Positions 10,619 to 17,741 of a stretch of DNA of 18,054 nucleotides are shown piece by piece. The stretch lies in NCBI GenBank assembly GCA_039916225.1, contig JBDSLU010000118.1, positions 1-18,054 of the forward strand, given 5' to 3'. The DNA is from JBDSLU01 sp039916225 (GTDB lineage: Bacteria > Acidobacteriota > Vicinamibacteria > Vicinamibacterales > Vicinamibacteraceae). The position numbers and the translations under genes are program-made. The first letter of the stretch is position 1. Every line of letters begins with the position of its first letter. The notes under the pieces are model-generated. The model worked only from the letters and a program-made list of their open reading frames with translations, was not told the origin of the DNA and did not search any database.

Positions 10619-12732
10619 AACGCGTCGTCATCGCGCTCGTGCTGGCGTGTCTGCCGTTCGCGGGTGCCGCCCAGGAACCGGCCGTGCCGCCAGTGCCGCA
10701 AGGGCCCATCCTGCGCGCCTCGGTCGATCAGGTCGTCGTCGACGTGGTCGTCACCGATGCCGACGGCCAGGCCGTGACCGGACTCACCGCCGCCGACTTC
10801 GAGATCCGCGAGCGCGGGGCCGCGCAGTCGGTCGCGACCTTCTCCGAGGTGTCGCTGCCGGTGGTGCGTCGGGCGCCAGGTACCCTGCCGCCGCCGCCCG
10901 GTGACGTGCGCTCCAACGTCCGCGCCAACGACGCCCGGGTGTACGTGCTGGTGCTCGACGACGTCAACGTCGTCCTGCACTTGACACCGGTCGTGCAGCG
11001 GGCGGCGCGCGAGTTCGTGCATCGCTACGTGCAGGCCGGCGATCTGGTCGCCGTCCTGACGACCAGCGGACTGGGTGTCACGCGACAGGAACCGACCGAG
11101 GACGTCGCGCTGGTCGACGCCGCCATCGCGCGATTCGCCGGGTATGGCGGCGACTACGTGAGCACGGCCTCGAGGTCCAAGGTCGCGCAGGCCTACGCCA
11201 CGCGCAACGCCGACCCGATGACCACGCAGCGTCGCTCGACGACGCTGATGGACGACGGCAGCGTTGCCGACAACGACGACGCCACGGACGAGGGACGTCA
11301 GCGGGCCTTGCTGACGCTGCGCACGCTCGAGAACGTGGCCACGTCCCTCGCCGGCGTCAGCGGGCGCCGCAAGGCGATCGTGTTCTTCAGCCAGGGGGCG
11401 CCGATCGCCATGCGGGACGGCGAGTTCCTCGACGCCCACTCACGCGTCCTCGGTGCCGCCGCTCGCGCCAACGCGACGATCTACGCGCTCGATCCGAATG
11501 GCCTCGATCATCCGACCGCGTTCGACGCCCGCGGCCTGACGCAGCCGGCCGGGTCGCTCGATCCGGCCCTGCAGCATTCGCGCGACCTGAACGCCGCCGT
11601 CAACGGCGTCGTCGTCCAGCGCCGGATCATGGCCGCGGCGATGCTGCGCACGCTCGCCGAAGGCACTGGCGGGGTCGCCAGTGTCGATCGGACCAACCTC
11701 GACCCGGCCCTCGATCGCATCGCCGCCGACAGCAGCCACTACTATCTGCTCGGCTACGTTCCGGCCGATGCCAAGCGCGAGGGGCGCTACCGCGGGATCG
11801 AGGTCCGGCTGAAGCGGCCCGACCTGCACGTCAGCGCCCGCAAGGGCTACGTCGAGGCTGACGACAAGGCGAAGCGGAAGACCGATCCCAAGGGCGCGGT
11901 CCAGGGGCCGCTCGCCGAGATGATCCGCCTGCCGGTGGCGTCGGCCGGCTTGTCGTTCAGCGTGCATGCCGTCGCCCTGCCGGGGGCGTCCCGCAACGTC
12001 AGCGTCGTCGTCGAAGTGGCGCCGGACGCGCTGACGTTCGAGGCGCGCGGCGACCAGCGGGTCACGACCGTAGACCTGGCGATCGTGCCGGTCGGGCCGG
12101 GAGGTCAGGTGTTTCCGGCGGTCGATGGACACGCCAACCTCACGCTGCCGGCGGCCGAAGCCGACGTGATTGCCGCGCGCGGCGTCCGCATGGTGCACCG
12201 CCTGACGCTGGCGCCCGGCCGCTACCAGCTCCGCGTCGGCGCTCGCGAGACCACCCGCCAGCGCACCGGGTCGGTCATCTACGACCTGACCGTTCCCGAG
12301 GCCAAGGCCGGCCTGGCGCTGTCGGGGCTGATCCTGAGCAGCACCCTGGCTGGCCGGATCCCGACGTCCGAGCGGGACGAGGCGATCGAGCAGGCCCTCG
12401 GCGGTCGGCCGCCGACGACGTCGCGGGTCTTCGCCACCGACGACGTGCTCAGCGTCTACGCCGAGGCCATCGATGCCGGCGCGACGGCCGCCCGCGACGT
12501 CGAGATGACGACGATCCTGCGCGATGGACGCGGCCGCGAGCTGCTCCGGAATCCGCAGGCCGGGGCCAACCGCAGTGTCGCGCCCGGCAAGAGCTTCGCC
12601 TATGCCATCGATCTGCCGCTGAAGGCACTGGCGCCGGGTCGCTACACCTTGCGCGTCGAAGCGCGGACCGAGGGCACGCGCGAGCCGATCGCGCGTGACG
12701 TCGCGTTCGACGTGAGGACCCCGAATCCATGA
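10615..12732 (+). CDS. Secreted VWA-domain protein, acidobacterial TIGR03436 type (paralog 2)
   Basis: The product has 705 residues. The ATG at 10615 overlaps the previous stop (ATGA) and has GAGGAG six bases upstream. It has the clearest signal peptide of the three: MKRVVIALVLACLPFAGAAQ, with a likely cut after GAA. Domain order matches its neighbours: lead-in LRASVDQVVVDVVVTDADG with GLTAADFEIRERG (~30-75), the VWA-like domain from VYVLVLDDVNV (D115-D116) to SSHYYLLGYVPADAKREGRY (373-392), ARKGYV, then the ~290-residue C-terminal region ending VAFDVRTPNP. It shares with paralog 3, but not paralog 1, a segment containing RNADPM and an acidic DNDDA stretch before GRRKAIVFFSQG. The MIDAS serines are missing. 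Tandem duplication is the obvious origin. A role as a periplasmic or surface binding partner of the upstream kinase is possible but unproven. Confidence 0.93.
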   Translation: MKRVVIALVLACLPFAGAAQEPAVPPVPQGPILRASVDQVVVDVVVTDADGQAVTGLTAADFEIRERGAAQSVATFSEVSLPVVRRAPGTLPPPPGDVRSNVRANDARVYVLVLDDVNVVLHLTPVVQRAAREFVHRYVQAGDLVAVLTTSGLGVTRQEPTEDVALVDAAIARFAGYGGDYVSTASRSKVAQAYATRNADPMTTQRRSTTLMDDGSVADNDDATDEGRQRALLTLRTLENVATSLAGVSGRRKAIVFFSQGAPIAMRDGEFLDAHSRVLGAAARANATIYALDPNGLDHPTAFDARGLTQPAGSLDPALQHSRDLNAAVNGVVVQRRIMAAAMLRTLAEGTGGVASVDRTNLDPALDRIAADSSHYYLLGYVPADAKREGRYRGIEVRLKRPDLHVSARKGYVEADDKAKRKTDPKGAVQGPLAEMIRLPVASAGLSFSVHAVALPGASRNVSVVVEVAPDALTFEARGDQRVTTVDLAIVPVGPGGQVFPAVDGHANLTLPAAEADVIAARGVRMVHRLTLAPGRYQLRVGARETTRQRTGSVIYDLTVPEAKAGLALSGLILSSTLAGRIPTSERDEAIEQALGGRPPTTSRVFATDDVLSVYAEAIDAGATAARDVEMTTILRDGRGRELLRNPQAGANRSVAPGKSFAYAIDLPLKALAPGRYTLRVEARTEGTREPIARDVAFDVRTPNP
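12714..12718 (+). promoter_or_regulatory. Shine-Dalgarno site of VWA paralog 3
   Basis: GAGGA, ten bases before the ATG at 12729 and within the end of paralog 2. The context (GTGAGGA) resembles that at the previous junction, consistent with duplication of the whole gene with its junction. Confidence 0.55.
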
Positions 12733-14918
12733 GTACTCGACGTCGGGTCCGCCTGGCGCTGATGCTGGCCGGCGCGGCCGCCGCGCTGCTGCCGCTCTCC
12801 GCGCAACAAACCACCCAGCAGCCGCCCCCCGGGACGCCGGTGCTGCGCGCCTCCGTCGATCAGGTGATCGTCGACGTCGTCGTCACCGACGAGCACGGCG
12901 GCGTGGTGCCGGCCCTCACCGCCGACGACTTCGACGTCTACGAGCGTGGGCAGCGGCAGACAGTGGGCACGTTCTCCGAAGTGTCGCTGCCGCTGGTCCG
13001 CCCGCTCAAGGCCAACGCGCCGGTGGCCGCGTCGGACGTGCGCACCAACCAGCGGCGGCCGGAGGGACGCATCTACGTGCTGGTGCTCGACGACCACCAT
13101 ATCGGGGTCGGGCGGACGGGCACGGTGCAGAACGCGGCTCGCGAGTTCCTCAATCGCCAGGTGCAGGCCGGCGATCTGGTGGCGGTGGTCACGACCACCG
13201 GCGTCGGCGGGGCATTCCAGGATTTCACCGAGGACGCCGCGCTCGCCAGCGCGGCCATCGACCGCTTCGTCGGGCGGCAGCCCGGCGAGACGGCGGCGCT
13301 GCAGAGGACCGCGGAGGACGCGTTCATGGCCCGGGCCGCCCAGACCCAGTCGCAGCAGGCGCAGGCGCAGGCCGCGGCCCAGGTCGGCGCCGACCTGTCG
13401 GTGAGCCAGTCGGCCGCCACCCAGGCCGAATCGGCGTTCGGGGCGCGCAACGCCGATCCGATGGCCGTGCGGCGCAACTCGACGGCCATCATCGCGGACG
13501 GCGCCATCACCGACAACGACGACGCCGCCGTCGAGGCGCAGGAGCGCGCCCGGATCACCCTGCGCACCCTGCGTACGGTCGCCGACGGCCTCGGCGGCAT
13601 CCCCGGACGCCGCAAGGCGATCCTGTATTTCAGCGAGGGGCTGCCGGTGACGCCCCGCGCCGCCGACCTGGTCGACGAAATGTCACGCGTCACCGCCGCC
13701 GCGGCGCGGGCCAACGTCACGCTCTACGCCTTCGACCCGCGCGGGCTCGATCTGCACATGGGCGCCGAGCTGCTCGCCACTGGCGTGTCGCCGTCGGCCC
13801 AGCTCCAGCAGAAACGGCGCCTGTCCGCCGACATGCTGCGCAGCCTCGCCGAGGAGACGGGGGGCGCCGCAGCTATCGATTCGAACGACATGGGGAAGGC
13901 CCTGACGCGTGTCGCCAGCGAGAGCAGCCACTACTATCTGATCGGCTATGCGCCGATCGATGGCGCGCATGACGGCCGCTATCGGTCGATCGACGTGCGC
14001 GTCAAGCGGCCCGGCCTCCGGGTCAGCGCCCGCAAGGGCTACTTGGCGCCGGATGACAAGGCGCCGCCGCCGGCCAGCTTCTCCGGCCTCGGCCCGGAGC
14101 TGTCCGAGCTGGTGCGCCGGCCGATGTCGACGCTCGGCCTGCCGCTGGCCGTGATGGCGGTGCCGCTGCCGATCGAGTTCGACAACGTCACGGTGACGGT
14201 CGAAGTCGGCGCCCAGGCGCTCGGCTTCGACGAGCGGGACGGCCGCCACGAGAACACCGTCGACCTGGCGATCGTGCCGGTCGGCACCGGCGGCAAAGTG
14301 TATCCGCTGGTCAACGGCCATGCGCGGCTGTCGCTGCCGCCGGCGGACGCCGAAGCGGTCCGCACGCTGGGGCTGCGGATGGTCGAGCGGCTGACGCTGC
14401 CGGCCGGGACGTATCAGCTGCACATCGCCGCGCGCGAGGTCCGGCACGGCGCGGCGGGTTCGGTGATTTGCGACCTCGTCGTCCCGGATCGGATGGCCCC
14501 GGGTCTGTCGATGACGCCGCTGATCGTCAGCGGCACCCGTGCGCGACGCGTCCCGTCGGCCAATCGCGACGATCAGGTGCTCCGCGCCCTCGGCGGCAGC
14601 CCGCCCACGACCAGCCGCGTCTTCCAGCGCGACGAGACGATCAGTGCCTACGCCGAAGTCGTTGACGTCGGCGCCGCCATCCGCCGCGACGTCGAGCTGG
14701 TGACGATTGTTCGGGACGCGCGCGAACGCGACGTGGTCCACAGCGTCCGCCCCAATGCCAGCGATCGCGCCGAGCCGGGCAAGAGCTTTCCCTATGCGAT
14801 CGACATCCCACTGCGGACGCTGCCGCCCGGCCGCTACCTGCTGCGCGTCGAGGCCCGCGCCGCCGGTACGCCCGAGCCGGTCGTGCGCGAAGTGCGCTTC
14901 GAAGTCACCGCCGGTTGA
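12729..14918 (+). CDS. Secreted VWA-domain protein, acidobacterial TIGR03436 type (paralog 3)
   Basis: The product has 729 residues, the longest of the trio. The ATG at 12729 overlaps the stop of paralog 2 (ATGA). The signal peptide reads MSTRRRVRLALMLAGAAAAL and ends near PLSAQQ. The lead-in LRASVDQVIVDVVVTDEHG is followed by the VWA-like domain from IYVLVLDDHHIG (D121-D122) to SSHYYLIGYAPIDGAHDGRY (399-418) and ARKGYLAPDD, then the shared C-terminal region. It carries an extra Gln/Ala-rich stretch at ~204-236, before the RNADPM element it shares with paralog 2; the other paralogs lack this stretch. The MIDAS serines are replaced by His and Ile. A GC-only stem (GCGGG 14921-14925 with CCCGC 14929-14933) lies directly after its stop and could reduce read-through into the DUF1080 gene, though it has no T-run. 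Confidence 0.93.
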   Translation: MSTRRRVRLALMLAGAAAALLPLSAQQTTQQPPPGTPVLRASVDQVIVDVVVTDEHGGVVPALTADDFDVYERGQRQTVGTFSEVSLPLVRPLKANAPVAASDVRTNQRRPEGRIYVLVLDDHHIGVGRTGTVQNAAREFLNRQVQAGDLVAVVTTTGVGGAFQDFTEDAALASAAIDRFVGRQPGETAALQRTAEDAFMARAAQTQSQQAQAQAAAQVGADLSVSQSAATQAESAFGARNADPMAVRRNSTAIIADGAITDNDDAAVEAQERARITLRTLRTVADGLGGIPGRRKAILYFSEGLPVTPRAADLVDEMSRVTAAAARANVTLYAFDPRGLDLHMGAELLATGVSPSAQLQQKRRLSADMLRSLAEETGGAAAIDSNDMGKALTRVASESSHYYLIGYAPIDGAHDGRYRSIDVRVKRPGLRVSARKGYLAPDDKAPPPASFSGLGPELSELVRRPMSTLGLPLAVMAVPLPIEFDNVTVTVEVGAQALGFDERDGRHENTVDLAIVPVGTGGKVYPLVNGHARLSLPPADAEAVRTLGLRMVERLTLPAGTYQLHIAAREVRHGAAGSVICDLVVPDRMAPGLSMTPLIVSGTRARRVPSANRDDQVLRALGGSPPTTSRVFQRDETISAYAEVVDVGAAIRRDVELVTIVRDARERDVVHSVRPNASDRAEPGKSFPYAIDIPLRTLPPGRYLLRVEARAAGTPEPVVREVRFEVTAG

Positions 14919-14950
14919 CGGCGGGCCCCCCGCTTCACCAGAATGCGCGC

Positions 14951-15763
14951 ATGCCCAGCCGTTTCCTGATCCTCACCTTCGTGCTCGCCGCCGCCGTGCC
15001 GCCGGTGGTTTCCGCGCAAACGCCCGCCGCCGCGCCGCCGGCGCCGCCGCAAGGCGATCCCAAGCTGACCGAGGTGTGGGAGCCCGTCCCCAAGGTCGTC
15101 ACGCCGTCGCCGGATCAGGCGGCGCCGACGCCAGCCCCGTCCGACGCCATCGTCCTGTTCGACGGCAAGAACCTCGACGAGTGGGTGAACGTCAAGGGAC
15201 AGACGCCGGCGACGTGGGTGGTGCAGGACGGCACGTTCGTCGTCCACAAGCCGAGCGGCAACATCGAGACCAAGCGTAAGTTCACCAACTACCAGCTGCA
15301 CATCGAGTGGAAGATCCCGGTCGGTATCACCGGCACCAACCAGGCGCGCGGCAACAGCGGCCTGTTCCTGGCCTCGACCGGCACTGGTGATTCCGGCTAC
15401 GAACTGCAGATCCTCGACTCGTTCGAGAACAAGACCTACGTCAACGGCCAGGCGGGGAGCATCTACAAGCAGGGGGCGCCGCTCGTGAACGCGATGCGCA
15501 AGCCCGGCGAGTGGAACGTCTACGACGTGCTCTGGACGGCGCCCGTGTTCAACGCCGACGGCACGGTGAAGACGCCGGCGCGGGTGACCGTGCTGCACAA
15601 CGGGGTCCTCGTGCAGAACGGCTTCGAGCCGAAGGGCGGCACGGTCTACATCGGCCAGCCGTCCTACAAGGCGCATGGCGCGTCGTCGCTCAAGCTGCAG
15701 TCGCACGGCGACCCCAGCGCGCCGATCAGCTTCCGCAATATCTGGATCCGAGAGTTGCCGTAG
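14951..15763 (+). CDS. Secreted DUF1080 / 3-keto-disaccharide hydrolase-like protein
   Basis: The product has 270 residues. The ATG at 14951 is chosen because it opens directly into a signal peptide (MPSRFLILTFVLAAAVPPVV, cut near VSAQ). An in-frame TTG at 14915, overlapping the previous stop, would add 12 residues in front of it. A Pro/Ala-rich linker with TEVWEPVPKVVTP leads into the domain at ~66-270. It starts IVLFDGKNLDEWVN (D71), then FTNYQLHIEWKIP, RGNSGLFL, GYELQILDSF, and near the end APISFRNIWIREL. This is the concanavalin-like lectin/glucanase fold of Pfam PF06439, named for hydrolysis of 3-keto-disaccharides; many members are uncharacterised. It probably acts on or binds carbohydrate outside the inner membrane. 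It is the last gene of the kinase-VWA block, 32 bases after paralog 3. Confidence 0.92.
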   Translation: MPSRFLILTFVLAAAVPPVVSAQTPAAAPPAPPQGDPKLTEVWEPVPKVVTPSPDQAAPTPAPSDAIVLFDGKNLDEWVNVKGQTPATWVVQDGTFVVHKPSGNIETKRKFTNYQLHIEWKIPVGITGTNQARGNSGLFLASTGTGDSGYELQILDSFENKTYVNGQAGSIYKQGAPLVNAMRKPGEWNVYDVLWTAPVFNADGTVKTPARVTVLHNGVLVQNGFEPKGGTVYIGQPSYKAHGASSLKLQSHGDPSAPISFRNIWIRELP

Positions 15764-15777
15764 GACGGCACGCGCAA

Positions 15778-15906
15778 CTTCCAAGGCCCAACTTTCCAAC
15801 TTCCAACGCCCAACTCCCAAGGAAGGCCGCCGGTGGCGTTCCGGGCCTGTTTGGGCGTTGGAGATTGGGCGTTGGAGATTGGAAGTTGGAGATTGGAAGT
15901 TGGGCG
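15778..15906. repeat. Inverted array of 7-base units (TTGGNNN) between convergent genes
   Basis: The right arm (15851-15906) is eight contiguous heptamers starting TTGG: TTGGGCG, TTGGAGA, TTGGGCG, TTGGAGA, TTGGAAG, TTGGAGA, TTGGAAG, TTGGGCG. The left arm (15778-15820) is six units of the reverse-complement type NNNCCAA: CTTCCAA, GGCCCAA, CTTTCCAA (one extra base), CTTCCAA, CGCCCAA, CTCCCAA. A 30-base spacer (15821-15850) separates the arms. The arms can fold into a long hairpin; CCAACGCCCAA (15803-15813) has perfect 11-bp complements at 15851-15861 and 15865-15875. It fills the gap between the DUF1080 stop and the MFS stop, so a two-way transcription end is plausible. Confidence 0.9.
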
Positions 15907-15910
15907 TTTC

Positions 15911-17206
15911 CTAGTCCACCGGCTGATCGAGCCGTCCGGCCTTCTTCAGCTCGGGGAACGCCTTGATCATGCCGAGCACGACCAGCAGCGTGCCGATTCC
16001 CCCGGACACCACCGACACGACCGGCCCGAAAAACTGGGCGACGGTGCCCGACTCGAAGGCGCCCAGCTCGTTCGACGTGCCGATGAACAGGCCGTTCACG
16101 GCCGAGACGCGGCCGCGCATCGCATCCGGCGTCAGCACCTGGATGAGCGTGCCGCGCAGTACCACGCTGATGTTGTCGCAGGCGCCGAGCAGCACGAGCA
16201 GGCCCAGCGACAGCCACAGGTTGGTCGACAGGCCGAAGGCGATCGTCACCACGCCGTAACCCGCCACCGCTCCGAGCAACGCTCGCCCGGCGCTCTTCCA
16301 CGGCGGCCGGTGCGCCTGCGTGAAGGCGGCGGTGACGGCGCCGAGCGACGGCGCCGCCAGCAGCCAGCCCAGCTCACGCGGCCCGACGTGCAGGATGTCC
16401 TTGGCGTAGACCGGCATCAGCGCGGTGGCCCCGCCGAGCAGCACCGCGAACGTATCGAGCAGCATCGCCGCGAGCAGGATCCGCGTGTCGAGCAGGAAGT
16501 GGAAGCCGGCGGCCAGCGACGCCCACGACAGCTCGCTGCGCGCCGGCGGGTCGTGGTCGTAGTGCAGGCGCGAGACCAGCAGCACGAAGGTGAGGCCGGC
16601 GGCGACGTTGAACAGGTAGATGGGGAAGCCGCGGTGGAACAGGGCGATGAGCAGGCCGCCGAGGGCCGGTCCGCCGATGCTGGCCAGCTCGAAGAAGCTC
16701 GAGTTCCACGACACCGCGTTGCGGAACAGCGGCGACGGCACCAGCCGCGGCAGGATGGCGCTGCGGGCGGGCATCCAGAAGCTGCGGGCGGCGCCAATCA
16801 CGACCAGCACCGCGTAGAAGACCCACAGCGGGGCCGGCGTCACCGAATCGAGCGCCAGACCGAGCGAGCCCATCAGGCTGATCGTCAACGCGGTGAACAG
16901 CACGCGCTTGCGGTTGTAGGCGTCGGTGACGTGTCCGCCAAACGGCGCCAGTATCAGCTGCGGTGCGAACTGCGCCAGGCCGACGTAGCCGAGATGGAGG
17001 GCCGAGCCCGTGCGCTCGTAAATCTCCCACCCCAGCGCCACCTTCTGCATCTGCAGGCCGACCAGGAAGACGAAGTTCCCCGTCAGGTAGTGGCGGAAGC
17101 TCGGAATCCGGAAGGCGGCGTAGGGGTCGTGCGGTTCGACGGGGGAGGACTCTTCTGACGTCAAGTGACCGCCTATACTATCAACCCAGCTATGCCTGCC
17201 TTCCAT
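15911..17206 (-). CDS. MFS transporter (MFS_3-like)
   Basis: The product has 431 residues from the ATG at 17206. That start overlaps the divergent DUF3291 gene by 15 bases. A TTG at 17164 would give a 14-residue shorter protein and leave the promoter-like island at 17172-17181 free, so the start is uncertain. The conserved part begins DPYAAFRIPSFRHYLTGNF, followed by about 11-12 hydrophobic segments. The MFS loop signature is GGHVTDAYNRKR (~90-101), and DAMRGRVSAVNGLFIGTSNE lies in the second half. The C-terminus is short and charged (FPELKKAGRLDQPVD). The family covers exporters of small molecules; the substrate is not evident. It resembles the MFS protein at 4517-5734 in family but is not an obvious recent duplicate. 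It converges on the DUF1080 gene across the heptamer array. Confidence 0.88.
   Translation of the reverse strand: MEGRHSWVDSIGGHLTSEESSPVEPHDPYAAFRIPSFRHYLTGNFVFLVGLQMQKVALGWEIYERTGSALHLGYVGLAQFAPQLILAPFGGHVTDAYNRKRVLFTALTISLMGSLGLALDSVTPAPLWVFYAVLVVIGAARSFWMPARSAILPRLVPSPLFRNAVSWNSSFFELASIGGPALGGLLIALFHRGFPIYLFNVAAGLTFVLLVSRLHYDHDPPARSELSWASLAAGFHFLLDTRILLAAMLLDTFAVLLGGATALMPVYAKDILHVGPRELGWLLAAPSLGAVTAAFTQAHRPPWKSAGRALLGAVAGYGVVTIAFGLSTNLWLSLGLLVLLGACDNISVVLRGTLIQVLTPDAMRGRVSAVNGLFIGTSNELGAFESGTVAQFFGPVVSVVSGGIGTLLVVLGMIKAFPELKKAGRLDQPVD
17165..17191. promoter_or_regulatory. AT-rich divergent promoter-like island
   Basis: TATACT (17174-17179) matches five of six bases of the -10 consensus on the plus strand, only 12 bases before the DUF3291 ATG. 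The same bases read on the minus strand give TAGTAT (17175-17180) and TATAGG (17172-17177), usable as a -10 for the MFS gene. No convincing -35 is seen at standard spacing and no Shine-Dalgarno precedes the ATG, so a leaderless or very short leader is likely if this is the promoter. Confidence 0.4.
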
Positions 17207-17686
17207 CTGGCCGAAGTGAACGTGGCGCGCCTGGTCGCGCCCCTCGATTCGCCGCAGCTCGCCGGCTTCGTCTCCCGGCTCGACGAAGTGAACGCCCTCG
17301 CCGACGCGGCGCCCGGTTTCATCTGGCGCCTGAAGGACGATCTCGGCAACAACGCCACGGCGGTGCCGATCTACGACGACGACAAGATCATCGTCAACAT
17401 GTCGGTCTGGGAGTCGGTCGAGGCGCTGCGGGCCTACACCTATTCAGGGGCGCACCTCGAGGTCTACAAGCAGCGGCGTGAGTGGTTCTCGCTGATGAAA
17501 GAGGCGTCGATGGTCATGTGGTGGGTGCCGGCCGGACACCTGCCCGACGTCGCCGAAGCCCGCGATCGCCTGGCGCACCTGCGCGCGCACGGCCCGACCG
17601 CTTTCGCGTTCCCGTTCGGCGCGCCGTTCCCGGCTCCCGAGGATCGCGCCGTCGCCGGCGCCCCGGCGTCACAGCCCGAAGCGTAA
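17192..17686 (+). CDS. DUF3291 domain protein
   Basis: The product has 164 residues and ends in TAA. The ATG at 17192 is chosen because the family's conserved start (here MPAFHLAEVNVARLVAPLDS) begins exactly there; an in-frame GTG at 17165 would add nine residues read from promoter-like DNA. Family landmarks follow in order: LDEVNALADAAPGFIWRL (~30-47), VNMSVWESVEALRAYTYSGAH, REWFSLMKEASMVMWWVPAGH and a C-terminal GPTAFAFPFGAPFP. Members of DUF3291 (PF11695) resemble the dimeric alpha-beta barrel monooxygenase-like folds, but no activity is established. No signal peptide or membrane segment is visible, so it is probably cytoplasmic. The Ala/Pro-rich tail is likely disordered. It stands alone between a divergent MFS gene and a membrane-protein gene 55 bases downstream. 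Confidence 0.92.
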   Translation: MPAFHLAEVNVARLVAPLDSPQLAGFVSRLDEVNALADAAPGFIWRLKDDLGNNATAVPIYDDDKIIVNMSVWESVEALRAYTYSGAHLEVYKQRREWFSLMKEASMVMWWVPAGHLPDVAEARDRLAHLRAHGPTAFAFPFGAPFPAPEDRAVAGAPASQPEA

Positions 17687-17694
17687 GGGCAGAC

Positions 17695-17709
17695 CGGGCG
17701 ATGAGCCCG
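17695..17709 (+). terminator. Small hairpin after the DUF3291 gene
   Basis: CGGGC (17695-17699) and GCCCG (17705-17709) form a 5-bp stem with a 5-base loop, 8 bases after the DUF3291 stop. There is no T-run, so its terminator role is doubtful. Confidence 0.2.
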
Positions 17710-17741
17710 CCGGGCACGGGATCGCGCATTCCGGACGAGCC

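Noticed and set aside
15778..15906. Possible CRISPR array.
   Set aside because: The units are 7 bases with no spacers, arranged as an inverted pair, and no cas gene is present. The period and layout do not fit CRISPR.
15511..15966. Short frames reading through the heptamer array, with Trp-rich products in several frames.
   Set aside because: They are by-products of the repeat (TTGG read in several frames gives Trp, Leu and Gly) and have no independent coding evidence.
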